Assembly: GCF_004348525.1 (NCBI RefSeq)
Contig: NZ_SMKG01000002.1
Coordinates: 1 to 64,000, forward strand
Source of the DNA: Micromonospora sp. 15K316
GTDB taxonomy: Bacteria > Actinomycetota > Actinomycetes > Mycobacteriales > Micromonosporaceae
Direction of reading: 5' to 3'
Length of the DNA: 64,000 bases
Part shown: positions 44,962 through 54,003 of the stretch, in pieces
Layout: the number at the start of each line of letters is the position of its first letter
Numbering within the stretch: the stretch's first letter is position 1
The notes under the pieces: model-generated
Seen by the model: the letters and a program-made list of their open reading frames with translations, nothing else
Told to the model about the DNA's origin: nothing
The model's database searches: none
Program-made: the position numbers and the translations under genes

Positions 44962-45447
44962 GTCGTCATGCTCCTTCGCGGTGTCGCACCCGTCGGCCCG
45001 CCCGCGTCCCGCGCGGCGTCGTGCCCCGTGCAAGTCGCCCGAGGCCGCACGGTCGGTGCCAGCCCGTCGCGCCGGAGGTCGCCGGCGGCTGGTTCCCGCC
45101 GCTGCCGATGGTGCTTGAGGCGGCCCTTCCGCCAACCGCCATCGTCGCGACCGGTGCGGGGCTGGGGCACATCTCAGCTTGCTCGACAGCACGCACCCGG
45201 ACGCCGGTCCACCTCGATGCCCTTGCGGCCGGGCAGCCGTCACCCGGGTGGGCATGGAGAGAGATGCCAGTGCCGCTTGATCAGCGACAGGATCGGTGGC
45301 ATCGGGCGGGACGCAGCGCATCCCAGATCACCGACCACGGGCTGCGGCCGATGGCTGCCGATCCCACCGAGTTCCCTCCCGGTCCGACGCTGCGGCAACA
45401 GCGTCGGACCGGGAGTTGATCTTTGCAACGAGGGTGAGGAGACGAGC
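44962..45447. other. Divergent region with strong hairpin
   Basis: 486 bp between the C-methyltransferase (minus) and the sugar dehydrogenase unit (plus). It holds a perfect 16-bp hairpin at 45377-45414. A 51-codon frame (45264-45419) with GGAGAGAG just upstream spans the hairpin, but I cannot support it as a gene. Confidence 0.5.
45377..45414 (+). terminator. Perfect 16-bp hairpin in the leader of the sugar operon
   Basis: Arms tcccggtccgacgctg (45377-45392) and cagcgtcggaccggga (45399-45414) with a 6-base loop, 33 bases before the start of a small frame that precedes the dehydrogenase gene. It lies in a divergent region, so it is not an ordinary end-of-operon terminator; attenuation or a regulator site is possible. 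Confidence 0.5.
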
Positions 45448-45546
45448 ATGCCCACTGCCACCACACCGGTCGACGCGACGAATCCGCCGGGCCACCCGGC
45501 GACCGGGGCCGCCGCGCGCCGGACCGAGGAGAGCGGGCGTGGCTGA
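45448..45546 (+). CDS. Possible 32-residue leader peptide
   Basis: Short frame, MPTATTPVDATNPPGHPATG and on for another 12 residues, with GAGGAG seven bases before its ATG. Its last bases overlap the GTG start of the dehydrogenase gene (GTGGCTGA), so translation of the two could be coupled. The peptide is low-complexity and unlike any protein I know. It may be a leader open frame or may simply be chance coding; the good ribosome binding site and the overlap are the only support. Confidence 0.35.
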   Translation: MPTATTPVDATNPPGHPATGAAARRTEESGRG

Positions 45547-46870
45547 GCTGCACACCGTCGCGGTCGTCGGCATGGGCTACGTCGGCTCGTGTGTCGCGGC
45601 CACGCTCGCCGAACGGGGTTTGTCAGTCGTCGGCGTCGATACCGATGCCGACCTGGTGAGCCGCCTGAACCGCGGCGCCACCCCGATCACGGAGCCGGGA
45701 CTGGCCGACCTCATCGCGAACGGTGTCGGTAGCGGCCGGCTGCGGGCGACGACGGACCAGGACGCCGTCGCCGACGCCGACGCCGTTCTGCTCACCGTCG
45801 CCACTCCTGTACTTCCCGACGGGTCGCTGGACGACGACCACCTACGGTCGGCCTGCGCGGCGCTCGGCAGGAACCTGCGCGCCGGGCAACTCGTGATCCT
45901 CAAGAGCACCGTCCCACCCGGGACGACGAGAGATCTCGTCCGGCCGCTGCTGGAGTCGAGCGGCCTGCGGGCCGGTACCCACTTCGCCCTGGCCTTCGCG
46001 CCCGAACGGCTCGCCGAGGGAACGGCGCTACACGACCTGCGGACCCTCCCAATCGTCGTCGGCGGCATCGACCCGCACAGCACGCGGGTCGCCGCAGACT
46101 TCCTGCACAGCGCACTCGGCGCTACCTCGCTCCCGCAAGAGTCGCTGGAGGCCGCCGAGATCGTCAAGCTCGCCGACAACTGGTGGATCGACCTCAACAT
46201 CGCCCTGGCCAACGAACTGGCCATGTTCTGCGACCTGTACGGGGTTGACGTGCTGGACGTCATCAGCGCCGCGAACTCCATCCCGAAGGGGAACGGGCAC
46301 GTCAACATACTGCGGCCGAGCGTCGGCGTCGGCGGCTCCTGCCTGACCAAGGATCCGTGGATGGTGTGGCAGTCCGCGCGCCGGCACGGGCTGGAGATCA
46401 CCACCGCGCCGGTGGGCCGCGAGGTCAACCAGCGCATGCCTGGTTACACCGCGCAGCTGATCCTCGACGACCTCGACACCCGCCGGGTGCCCCCGTCCGA
46501 GGCAACGGTGGCGGTGCTCGGCCTCGCCTTCAAGAACGACACTGGCGACCTGCGTGCGACCCCGACCCGCGCGGTGGTGGAGGCCCTGTTGACCGCAGGA
46601 GTACGGGTGCGGATCCACGATCCCCTGGTCGACCCGGTACGTGCCCGCGAGCTCTTCGGCCTACCAGTCACCGCCACGGCCGAGGAGGCCGTACGGGATG
46701 CCCACTGCGTCGCCCTGCTGGCGATGCACCAGGACTTCGCGACCCTCGACTTCGCCCGACTGCCCGTCGCCGAATCCTGCCTCGTCCTCGACGGCCGCGC
46801 CTATCTGCCCAAGGAGGGAATCGCCATGCTGGAGCGCCTCGGCTACACGTACCGCGGAGTGGGCCGATGA
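45539..46870 (+). CDS. UDP/dTDP-glucose 6-dehydrogenase
   Basis: 443-residue nucleotide-sugar dehydrogenase that oxidises C6 of NDP-glucose to the uronic acid with two NAD. NAD motif VVGMGYVGSCVA at 9-20; catalytic Lys210 in AAEIVKLADNWW; catalytic Cys268 in GVGGSCLTKDP; and the C-terminal FKNDTGDLR segment near residue 325. The start is a GTG at 45539 after GAGGAG; the frame is open further upstream. It is coupled to the following decarboxylase-like gene (ATGA). In calicheamicin and C-1027 similar enzymes give the glucuronate precursor of pentose-type sugars. Because rmlA is in the cluster, dTDP-glucose may be the real substrate. Confidence 0.92.
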   Translation: MAELHTVAVVGMGYVGSCVAATLAERGLSVVGVDTDADLVSRLNRGATPITEPGLADLIANGVGSGRLRATTDQDAVADADAVLLTVATPVLPDGSLDDDHLRSACAALGRNLRAGQLVILKSTVPPGTTRDLVRPLLESSGLRAGTHFALAFAPERLAEGTALHDLRTLPIVVGGIDPHSTRVAADFLHSALGATSLPQESLEAAEIVKLADNWWIDLNIALANELAMFCDLYGVDVLDVISAANSIPKGNGHVNILRPSVGVGGSCLTKDPWMVWQSARRHGLEITTAPVGREVNQRMPGYTAQLILDDLDTRRVPPSEATVAVLGLAFKNDTGDLRATPTRAVVEALLTAGVRVRIHDPLVDPVRARELFGLPVTATAEEAVRDAHCVALLAMHQDFATLDFARLPVAESCLVLDGRAYLPKEGIAMLERLGYTYRGVGR

Positions 46871-47862
46871 GCGCCCATCGGGTCGTCGTCACGGGCGGCC
46901 ACGGGTTCGTCGGCAGCCATCTGGCGGAGCGGCTGCTCAGTGCGGGGGCCGACGTCACCGTGCTCGACAGCGGCGACCCCCCGCCGCACCTTGACCTGCT
47001 GCGCCGCAATGCCCGGTACGTCCGGGGCGACGTGCGGGACCCAGCCCCACTGGCAGCAGCGATCACCCCCGACGTGGACGTGGTCTATCACCTCGCCGCG
47101 GCCGTCGGCGTGGACACGTACCTGGACAACCCCCTGGACGTCATCGACATCAACTTCCTCGGGACGAAGCGGGTGCTGGAGCGCGCCACGAAGGTCGACG
47201 CGCGTGTGGTGGTCGCCAGCACCAGCGAGATCTTCGGCAAGAACCCGATGGTGCCCTGGCGTGAGGACGCCGACCGGGTACTCGGGCCGACCATTGCCCA
47301 ACGGTGGTGCTACTCCACCAGCAAGGCCCTCGCCGAGCACCTCACCTTCGGGTTCGTGCAGCAGCACGGGCTCGCCGCCGGCGTGGTCCGATACTTCAAC
47401 GTCTACGGACCCCGACAACGCCCGGCGTACGTCATCAGTCGAAGCGTGCACCGCGCGTTGAACGGCCGCCCGCCGATCGTCTACGACGACGGCCACCAGA
47501 CACGCAGCTTCACCTACGTGGCGGACGCCGTCGAGGGCACAATCCTCGCCGGGGCCAGCGAACAGACCGTCGGTGAGGCGATCAACCTCGGCAGCATGCG
47601 CGAGACCAGCGTCGCCGAGGCGGTCACCCTCGTCAACGCTGTCGCCGGAGCCGACGGCGGTGCCACGAAAGTCGACACCGCCGAGCAGCTCGGCGCGGGA
47701 TACCAGGACCTGCGGCGCCGCGTACCCGACGCCAGCCGCGCCCGGCTGCTGCTGGGGTGGAGCGCGGAGACCGAGCTCCGGGAGGGCCTGACCCGTACCG
47801 TGGCATGGGCGCGGGCCAATCCGTGGTGGTTGGCCCTGTCCGACAGCGGAGCCAGCCGGTGA
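46867..47862 (+). CDS. NAD-dependent epimerase/decarboxylase, UDP-glucuronate-decarboxylase-like
   Basis: 331-residue extended SDR acting on a nucleotide sugar. The NAD motif [17 protein letters not shown] is at 6-22, the Thr/Ser region is [11 protein letters not shown], and the catalytic Tyr/Lys are in [10 protein letters not shown] near residue 155. [12 protein letters not shown] is typical of the epimerase/decarboxylase family. The TSEIFG motif points to UDP-glucuronic acid decarboxylases (UXS, CalS9 type) rather than to RmlB dehydratases. Following the C6 dehydrogenase, it would remove C6 as CO2 and leave a 4-keto pentose for further changes. Start ATG 46867 overlaps the upstream stop and its own stop overlaps the hydroxylase start. 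Confidence 0.88.
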   Translation: MSAHRVVVTGGHGFVGSHLAERLLSAGADVTVLDSGDPPPHLDLLRRNARYVRGDVRDPAPLAAAITPDVDVVYHLAAAVGVDTYLDNPLDVIDINFLGTKRVLERATKVDARVVVASTSEIFGKNPMVPWREDADRVLGPTIAQRWCYSTSKALAEHLTFGFVQQHGLAAGVVRYFNVYGPRQRPAYVISRSVHRALNGRPPIVYDDGHQTRSFTYVADAVEGTILAGASEQTVGEAINLGSMRETSVAEAVTLVNAVAGADGGATKVDTAEQLGAGYQDLRRRVPDASRARLLLGWSAETELREGLTRTVAWARANPWWLALSDSGASR

Positions 47863-49397
47863 GCCCCGCGACACGTCCGTTGACCGGGGATGAGTACGTC
47901 GAGACGCTCCGCGACGGCCGCGCGGTCTACCTGCACGGCGAGCGAGTCCGGGACGTCACGCGCCATCCCGCGTTCCGCAACCCGGTGCGGATGACGGCCC
48001 GGCTGTACGACGCGCTACACGCCGAGGAGCACCGGTCAGTGCTTACCACGGCCTGCGACGCTCCGGGCAGTGACGGCTACACGCACCGCTTCTTCACCAC
48101 TCCACGCAGCGCCGACGACCTGGTCGCCGACGAACGGGCCATCGCCGCTTGGGCCCGAATGAGCTACGGATGGCTGGGACGCAGCCCGGACTACAAGGCG
48201 TCGTTCCTCGGCACCCTGGGCGCCAACGCCGACTTCTACGAACCCTTCGGCGACAACGCGCGCCGCTGGTACCGGGAGTCGCAGGAGAAGGTCCTCTACT
48301 GGAGCCACGCCATCGTCCACCCGCCGGTGGACCGCTCGCGCCGTCCCGACGAGGTGGCCGACGTCTTCGTACACGTGGAGCGAGAGACCGACTCCGGTGT
48401 GGTGGTCAGCGGCGCGAAGGTCGTGGCGACCGGGGCCGCCCTGTCCCATCACACGTTCATCGCCCACTACGGCCTCCCGCTGGCCGGGCGGGAATTCGCG
48501 CTGGTCGCCGCAGTGCCGACGGACGCGCCCGGAGTCCGGCTGATCTGCCGTCCCTCCTACACGGCCACCGCAAACGTCATGAGCAGCCCGTTCGACCACC
48601 CGTTGTCGTCCCGGCTGGACGAGAACGACACGATCCTCGTGCTCGACAAGGTCCTGATTCCGTGGGAGAACGTCTTCATCTACGGAGACCTGGCCAAGGT
48701 GCAGACGTTCGCCGGCAGATCCGGGTTCACCGAACGGTTCACCTTCCACGGCTGCGTACGGCTCGCCGTGAAACTGGAGTTCCTGGCCGGTCTGCTGGCC
48801 AAGGCGCTGGAGACGACCGGCGCCGCCGACTTCCGGGGTGTACAGAGCCGGCTGGGCGAGGTGCTGGCCTGGCGCAACCTGTTCCAGGGGCTGGCCGGCG
48901 CGGCGGCCCGCGACCCGGTGCCGTGGCACGACGGATCCGTTCTGCCCAACCCCCGCTACGGGCTGGCGTACCGCTGGTTCATGCAGGTGGGATACCCCCG
49001 GGTGCGGGAAATCGTGCTGCAAGACGTGGCCAGCGGCCTCATCTATGTCAACTCCGGGACGGAGGACTTCGCCAACCCCGAGATACGCCCGTACCTGGAC
49101 CGGTACCTGCGCGGCTCGCAGGGAGTCGAGGCGGTCGACCGGGTGAAGGTGATGAAGCTGCTGTGGGACGCTGTCGGCTCGGAGTTCGGCGGCCGGCACG
49201 AGCTGTACGAACGCAACTATGCCGGTAACCACGAGAACACCCGGGTCGAACTGTTGTCGGCGGCGATCGCCGGCGGTGACCTGGACCAGTGCAAGGCCCT
49301 CGCCGATGCGTGTCTGGACGAGTACGACCTGGATGGCTGGCGGGTGCCCGACCTCGCGTCGTACCAGGGTCCTCGACCGCTGCGCGGGCACGGCTGA
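47859..49397 (+). CDS. FADH2-dependent aryl hydroxylase, HpaB/SgcC type
   Basis: 512-residue member of the 4-hydroxyphenylacetate 3-monooxygenase (HpaB) family, which hydroxylates phenols next to an existing OH. Family stretches: [20 protein letters not shown] at the start, [20 protein letters not shown] near residue 100, [16 protein letters not shown], and [11 protein letters not shown] near the end. In C-1027 biosynthesis SgcC hydroxylates the carrier-bound (S)-3-chloro-beta-tyrosine, with FADH2 from SgcE6; both partners have counterparts here. The GTG start overlaps the stop of the decarboxylase-like gene (GTGA), so the sugar and aryl genes share an operon. It ends in a convergent gap before the DNA ligase. 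Confidence 0.93.
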   Translation: MSPATRPLTGDEYVETLRDGRAVYLHGERVRDVTRHPAFRNPVRMTARLYDALHAEEHRSVLTTACDAPGSDGYTHRFFTTPRSADDLVADERAIAAWARMSYGWLGRSPDYKASFLGTLGANADFYEPFGDNARRWYRESQEKVLYWSHAIVHPPVDRSRRPDEVADVFVHVERETDSGVVVSGAKVVATGAALSHHTFIAHYGLPLAGREFALVAAVPTDAPGVRLICRPSYTATANVMSSPFDHPLSSRLDENDTILVLDKVLIPWENVFIYGDLAKVQTFAGRSGFTERFTFHGCVRLAVKLEFLAGLLAKALETTGAADFRGVQSRLGEVLAWRNLFQGLAGAAARDPVPWHDGSVLPNPRYGLAYRWFMQVGYPRVREIVLQDVASGLIYVNSGTEDFANPEIRPYLDRYLRGSQGVEAVDRVKVMKLLWDAVGSEFGGRHELYERNYAGNHENTRVELLSAAIAGGDLDQCKALADACLDEYDLDGWRVPDLASYQGPRPLRGHG

Positions 49398-49412
49398 CCA
49401 CCGCGCGGTCAA

Positions 49413-49440
49413 CGGGTGTCGCCGCCGGTGGCGACGCCCG
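49413..49440. terminator. Convergent hairpin between hydroxylase and DNA ligase genes
   Basis: Arms cgggtgtcgcc (49413-49423) and ggcgacgcccg (49430-49440) with one G-T wobble and a 6-base loop, placed in the 61-bp gap between two converging genes. No T-run. Confidence 0.6.
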
Positions 49441-49458
49441 CGCGTGCAGGCCGTCGGC

Positions 49459-51624
49459 TCATCCGTCCGCCAGGATCGCGGCAACAACTCCGACGTCCCC
49501 AGAGTCGAAAGCCGCTACCAGGGCGGCGAAGCGTTCGGCCGGCATGACGCGTACGCCCAGTGCGGCGGCCTTGTCGGCCTTGGAGCCCGCGCCCTCGCCG
49601 ACGACCACCAGATCGGTCCGGGCGGAGACCGACGAGGATGCGATACCGCCCAGCCGCTCGACCGCCTCGTTGCCCTCGTTGCGGGTCAGCCCCGGCACTG
49701 CGCCGGTCACCGCAACCCGCATCGGCACGCCGTCGGGTCGACGCAGCGGCAAAACGCCCGACTCGGACGCGGCGGGGGCGACGCCGGCCACAGACGCCTC
49801 GCCCCCGGCGAGCCGGACGGCGTCTGGCTCGACCATGTTGACGCCGCGCGCTGTCAGCTTGCCGATCAACGGGGTCAGCTCCACGAGGTCCGCGGCGATC
49901 GTCGCGGCCCGCTCCGGCCCGATCCCCTCCACCTGCTGGAGTTCCGCCACGCCCGCGTCGAGCAACGCCCGCATCGAGCCGAAGTGCCGGGCGATCCGGC
50001 GGGACAGGGCCCGCCCGGTCATCCGGACGCCGAGCCCGATCAGCACCCGTGACAGGGGACGCTGCCTGGTCGACTGGATACTCGCGACGAGCTTGGCCGA
50101 CGAGACCTCGCCCATCCGGTCCAGCGTGACCAGCCTGGCCGCGTCGAGGTCGTACAGGTCGGCCGGATCGGTGACGATCCCCGCGGCGACCACCGCGTAA
50201 ATGATCTTATCGCCAAGCCCCTCGATGTCCATCGCGTCCCGGGTGGCGAAGTACGCCAAAGCCTCGTGCGCGCCGCAGGCCCGTCCGCGCGCACACCGCC
50301 AGCGCTTCTGCGTCCGGTCCAGCGGGCCGTCGCAGCGCGGGCAGGTCACGGGCGCCTCATACGGAATCGACGCCGGATCGCGTTCGTCGAGCTTGGCGCC
50401 GGTAATCTCAGGGATGACGTCGCCGGCGCGGCGAACGAAGACGACATCACCGACGCGGACGTTGCGCCGGGCCAGGTCGTCGAAGTTGTGCAGGGTAGCC
50501 GACGTGACGGTGACGCCGCTGATCTGCACGGGTTGCAGCACAGCAACCGGGGTCACCACTCCGGTCCGGCCGATCTGCACCTCGATCCCGAGCAGCCGCG
50601 TAGTGCGGGTGTCCGCGGGGAACTTGCAGGCAATGCCCCAGCGCGGCGCCCGGCTCGACGACCCGGCCAACTCCCGGTCCTGCGGCAGGTCCGCCTTGAC
50701 GACCGCGCCGTCCACGCCGTACCCAAGGGTGCCGCGCGCGGTGCGCAACGCCTCGACCGCCGCGACAGCCTCGTCGACGGTGGCCCAGACCGTCATGCCG
50801 CCGGTGGTGGCGGTGGTCGTGACGCCGAGGTCGGCCAGTGCGGCCATCTCCACGGAGTGGGGCACGGGGCTGGCGATGTCGGTCACCGGCCTGCGCAGGC
50901 CGTAGGCGATGAAGGACAGCGGCGCGTCATAGGCGCGGCCCTCCGCGCGGAGGGTACCGGCTGCGGCGCTGCGCGGATGAGCGAACCTCGGCTCCCCGTG
51001 CCCCGTACGCATCTCGTTGGCCACCACGAAGTCCGCGTCGGTCATGAAGACCTCACCGCGGACCTCGAGTGTCACCGGCTGGGCGAGTTGACCCGGGAGG
51101 CCGACCGCCCGTCGCGCTTGGCCCGTCACGTCCTCACCGGCCCGGCCGTCGCCGCGGGTGGCGACGCGCGTCAACCGTCCGTCGACGTACCACGCCGCGA
51201 TGGCGAGCCCGTCGATCTTCGGCTCGACCACAAGCCCTCCGGCGGGGCGGCCGAGCAGCTTCTCCAGGCGGCCGGCCCACCGGCGTAGCTGCTCCTCACC
51301 GAAGACGTTGTCCAGTCCGAGCATCGGCTCGCTGTGCAGCACATCGCCACCGGCCGCCACCCCGGCGGCGACCAGTTCGGTCGGAGAATCGGCACGCTTC
51401 CAGTCCGGCCGGAGCGTCTCGGTGGCCGCGACCCTCGCCAGCAGGGCGTCGTAAGTCGCGTCGTCCATCAGCAGATCACTGCCGTTGTAGTACGCGGCGG
51501 CAGCGGCGCGGACCGCGGCGACGGCCCCGGCGTAGGTGGCCCGCTCGGCAAACCGCGCGGCCGATGCAGAGTCCACGAGCAACGGATCGCCCGGCGATGC
51601 GGGCGTGGTCCAGGTGTCGCTCAT
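49459..51624 (-). CDS. ligA: NAD-dependent DNA ligase
   Basis: 721-residue full-length NAD-dependent ligase that seals nicks in duplex DNA. Domain Ia/adenylation with Lys136 in VEPKIDGLA; nucleotidyltransferase motifs VRGEVFM, GYGVDGAVVK and ACKFPADTR; OB fold (IGRTGVVTPVAVLQPV); zinc finger with Cys428, 431, 444 and 450; helix-hairpin-helix repeats (QQVEGIGPERAATIAADL) and a C-terminal BRCT domain (about 640-715; AVTGAVPGLTRNEGNEAVE). All catalytic parts look intact. The zinc-finger spacing (CARGRAC) differs from common LigA sequences, hinting at a specialised copy. It is flanked by hairpins on both sides and so seems monocistronic. A ligase inside an enediyne cluster may repair strand breaks caused by the product. 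Confidence 0.95.
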   Translation of the reverse strand: MSDTWTTPASPGDPLLVDSASAARFAERATYAGAVAAVRAAAAAYYNGSDLLMDDATYDALLARVAATETLRPDWKRADSPTELVAAGVAAGGDVLHSEPMLGLDNVFGEEQLRRWAGRLEKLLGRPAGGLVVEPKIDGLAIAAWYVDGRLTRVATRGDGRAGEDVTGQARRAVGLPGQLAQPVTLEVRGEVFMTDADFVVANEMRTGHGEPRFAHPRSAAAGTLRAEGRAYDAPLSFIAYGLRRPVTDIASPVPHSVEMAALADLGVTTTATTGGMTVWATVDEAVAAVEALRTARGTLGYGVDGAVVKADLPQDRELAGSSSRAPRWGIACKFPADTRTTRLLGIEVQIGRTGVVTPVAVLQPVQISGVTVTSATLHNFDDLARRNVRVGDVVFVRRAGDVIPEITGAKLDERDPASIPYEAPVTCPRCDGPLDRTQKRWRCARGRACGAHEALAYFATRDAMDIEGLGDKIIYAVVAAGIVTDPADLYDLDAARLVTLDRMGEVSSAKLVASIQSTRQRPLSRVLIGLGVRMTGRALSRRIARHFGSMRALLDAGVAELQQVEGIGPERAATIAADLVELTPLIGKLTARGVNMVEPDAVRLAGGEASVAGVAPAASESGVLPLRRPDGVPMRVAVTGAVPGLTRNEGNEAVERLGGIASSSVSARTDLVVVGEGAGSKADKAAALGVRVMPAERFAALVAAFDSGDVGVVAAILADG

Positions 51625-51650
51625 CTGGGGTGCATGCCTCCTCCATCGGC

Positions 51651-51685
51651 CATCAGCCCGCCCCCGGAGCGGAGGCGGGCTGATG
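51651..51685 (-). terminator. Hairpin between glycosyltransferase and ligA
   Basis: Perfect 12-bp arms catcagcccgcc (51651-51662) and ggcgggctgatg (51674-51685) around 11 bases, 17 bp after the glycosyltransferase stop. It probably ends the upstream minus-strand operon so that ligA is expressed separately. Confidence 0.7.
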
Positions 51686-51701
51686 GGAAACGCTGGGATG
51701 T

Positions 51702-53120
51702 CTATCGCCGGTTCCGGGCATCCTGGGCGAGGCTTTCGAGGACCGGCACGACGTCGTTCGGGCTCGGCATGGCCCGCCAGACATCATAGATCGCCTCTGC
51801 GCCCTGTTGGTAGGACGGATCGGTGAGCACCGCCTCGATTGACTCCCGCAGGTCCGCCACCGACTGGGTCTGGTGGTTCAGCCGCAGGCCGGCGCCCCGC
51901 GAGACGACGTAGTTCGACACCGGGGTCGCCTCGAGCTTCTTTGCCGGCATCAGCCAGCGGACGGCGGGCTCGTGTTCCCGCTCGTCCGCCTCACGCACGC
52001 CGTACTCGACGCCCGAGCGGTAGATCCCAGAGTCGTCGGCCGCTTCCTCCGGCGCCTCCTGCTCCATTTTCAGCATTATCGATTCGAGGGTGTCGCAGAC
52101 GAGCTGAGGCACCCGGCTGGCGACGGCCGCCTGGAAGGTGCCCAGGCCGCCGTGGTGGATGACCGCCGCGCAGGTCGGCAGGATCTGGTTTAGCGGCAGG
52201 TACTCCAGTGTCCGGACGTTCGACGGCGGGGTGTACCCGTCCAACTGCACGTCGTTGAGGGTGGCGACGACCTCGACGTCGAGGTCGGCGAGGGCGTCGA
52301 GCAGCATGGGGGTGCGGTTCCAGTCGCCGCGGAGGAAGCGCCGGTATGACTCGCCGAGGGTCAGGCAGATCCGCGGCCGCTGCGGCGGCTCGCGCAGCCA
52401 GTCGGGCACCGGCTCGGCACCGTTGTAAGGCACGTACCGGAGCGGGACCTTGCGGGTCCTCGTCGGCAGGCCGAGCCCGGGTGGCGCGGTGTCGAGGGTC
52501 CACTGCCCGACCAGCAGCTCGTTGTCCAACTCCACGCCGTAGCGCTCGGCGAGAGGGCGCACCAGCGTGGCGAGCGGGTTCTCGTCGAGGCCGGCCGCCA
52601 CGAGAGCGTCCCGGTTGGCGGCGAGGCGGTCGATGCTCCAGCCGGACGGGTCGTAGGCGAAGACGAGCCGGGCGTGCGCGGCGCCGCAGACCCGGGCCGC
52701 GACCGCGCCGGCCGCCTGGGTGAGGTCCCAGATCACCAGGTCCGGCCGCCAGGTGCGGGCGTAGTCGATGAGGGCGTCGGCCTCGGGGCGGTCCGAGCGC
52801 AGGTAGTCGGCGGTCGGGGTGAGCAGGTACTGGAAGAAGAGGTACCAGTACTCGCGCTCCTCCGGGTTGAGGCCGAGGGCGTCGGCGTATCGCTGGGCTT
52901 CTTCGGCCCCCTTCGGCTCCAGGGGATTGTCGCTGATCCGAGCGGCCCAGGATGCGTCGCCGAGCGGAACCGGGGTCAGGCCGGTGGCGGCGATCCTGTC
53001 GGCGAAGCCACCGAAGGACGCAAGGCGCACCTCGTGGCCCGCGTTCTGCAGCGCCCAGGCGGTGGGCACCATGGGATACAGGTGGGCGATCGACGGGTCG
53101 ATGGCGAACAGGACACGCAT
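51702..53120 (-). CDS. Glycosyltransferase, GT1 (CalG/SgcA6-like)
   Basis: 472-residue GT-B glycosyltransferase of the natural-product GT1 family, moving the NDP-sugar onto the aglycone. The N-terminus MRVLFAIDPSIAHLYPMVPT contains the acceptor-side His, and the donor-binding motif is HHGGLGTFQAAVASRVPQLV near residue 345. The segment TLGESYRRFL replaces the usual TxGT motif of the second domain. ATG 53120 follows GGGAGAG; five residues of upstream frame are ignored. It ends the minus-strand operon that begins at the NRPS (61782) or at the N-methyltransferase. An activator P450-like partner, needed by some relatives, is not adjacent. Confidence 0.9.
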   Translation of the reverse strand: MRVLFAIDPSIAHLYPMVPTAWALQNAGHEVRLASFGGFADRIAATGLTPVPLGDASWAARISDNPLEPKGAEEAQRYADALGLNPEEREYWYLFFQYLLTPTADYLRSDRPEADALIDYARTWRPDLVIWDLTQAAGAVAARVCGAAHARLVFAYDPSGWSIDRLAANRDALVAAGLDENPLATLVRPLAERYGVELDNELLVGQWTLDTAPPGLGLPTRTRKVPLRYVPYNGAEPVPDWLREPPQRPRICLTLGESYRRFLRGDWNRTPMLLDALADLDVEVVATLNDVQLDGYTPPSNVRTLEYLPLNQILPTCAAVIHHGGLGTFQAAVASRVPQLVCDTLESIMLKMEQEAPEEAADDSGIYRSGVEYGVREADEREHEPAVRWLMPAKKLEATPVSNYVVSRGAGLRLNHQTQSVADLRESIEAVLTDPSYQQGAEAIYDVWRAMPSPNDVVPVLESLAQDARNRR

Positions 53121-53186
53121 GTCTCTCCCTCGCAAACGGTCGGGTCAGGACGTGGGGACAGTGCCGGGCGCGATTCGGGTCGCCGC

Positions 53187-53897
53187 TCAGCGGCGTACGC
53201 CGATCAGCAGCGGCCGCCCGGCGAGGCCGGCGGGGAGGAAGTCGGCAGCACAACCGGCCGCCGCCAGCGCGCTCAGGTGCTCGCGCCGGCCGAACGCCCG
53301 CAGCAAACGCGTGTCGGCGACGTGCCGTACGCCGTCGCCGTCGGCTACCAGGGCATGGTGCTCGACTCGGTGGGCACCGTCGCGGGGCACGCCCCGCTCG
53401 ATCCGGGTAACCGCACGACCGTCGTCACCGCGCGTCAACGCTTCGCTGGCCGTCCGGCGGATCGCCGCGTCGGGCATCCAGAACGGCGCAATCATGATCA
53501 GCCCACCGGGGGCCAGGTGCCTGGCCAGGACCCGCAGTACCGCGTGGTAGCCGGACAGCGGGAACTGGGCCAGCGCGTCGTGCAGGCAGGTGACGACGTC
53601 GTAGCGGCGACCCAGGTCCAGCTCCGGCAGGGCCGCCTCGTGGATCGTGGTGCCCGGCAGCGCACCCCGGGCGGCGCCTGCCATCGCGGCGTCGACGGCG
53701 ACCCCCTCGGCGACCGCGAGGTAGGGGAGCAGGTGCCGCAGGTGGTCGCCTGCGCCGCACGCCACATCGAGCAGAGACGTGGCGTGCGGCCGGCGGGCCC
53801 GGATGATGCGCAACAGCGCATCGGCTTCGGCCGCAGGGTCGCGGCTGTCGTCGGCATGGAGCAGGTCGTAGAACGTGGACTGTGCCTCGGCGGGCAT
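53187..53897 (-). CDS. SAM-dependent (sugar N-) methyltransferase
   Basis: 236-residue class I methyltransferase. The SAM-binding motif LLDVACGAGDHLRHLL is near residue 42 and is followed by the acidic strand end VAVDAAMAG and the motif-II region DVVTCLHDALAQF. The size and layout (start PAEAQSTFYDLLHADD) fit the TylM1/DesVI/SgcA5 group that N,N-dimethylates amino sugars. ATG 53897 has GGAGG five bases upstream; the frame is open to 54167. It lies between the glycosyltransferase and the condensation enzyme on the same strand. If the sugar is an amino sugar, an aminotransferase must be supplied from elsewhere, since no DegT-type gene is in the window. Confidence 0.85.
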   Translation of the reverse strand: MPAEAQSTFYDLLHADDSRDPAAEADALLRIIRARRPHATSLLDVACGAGDHLRHLLPYLAVAEGVAVDAAMAGAARGALPGTTIHEAALPELDLGRRYDVVTCLHDALAQFPLSGYHAVLRVLARHLAPGGLIMIAPFWMPDAAIRRTASEALTRGDDGRAVTRIERGVPRDGAHRVEHHALVADGDGVRHVADTRLLRAFGRREHLSALAAAGCAADFLPAGLAGRPLLIGVRR

Positions 53898-54003
53898 CGT
53901 CACCTCCGGTCGGGTCGGCCCGGTACGACGTCGGCTTGCCGCGCGCACCGGCTCATCGTCGTGTCGCCCGGCGGCGCGGGCATCTCCGGCGTTTCCGCGC
54001 CGG

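Noticed and set aside
45264..45419. 51-codon plus-strand frame across the 16-bp hairpin
   Set aside because: GGAGAGAG abuts the ATG with almost no spacing, and the hairpin explains the sequence constraint better.
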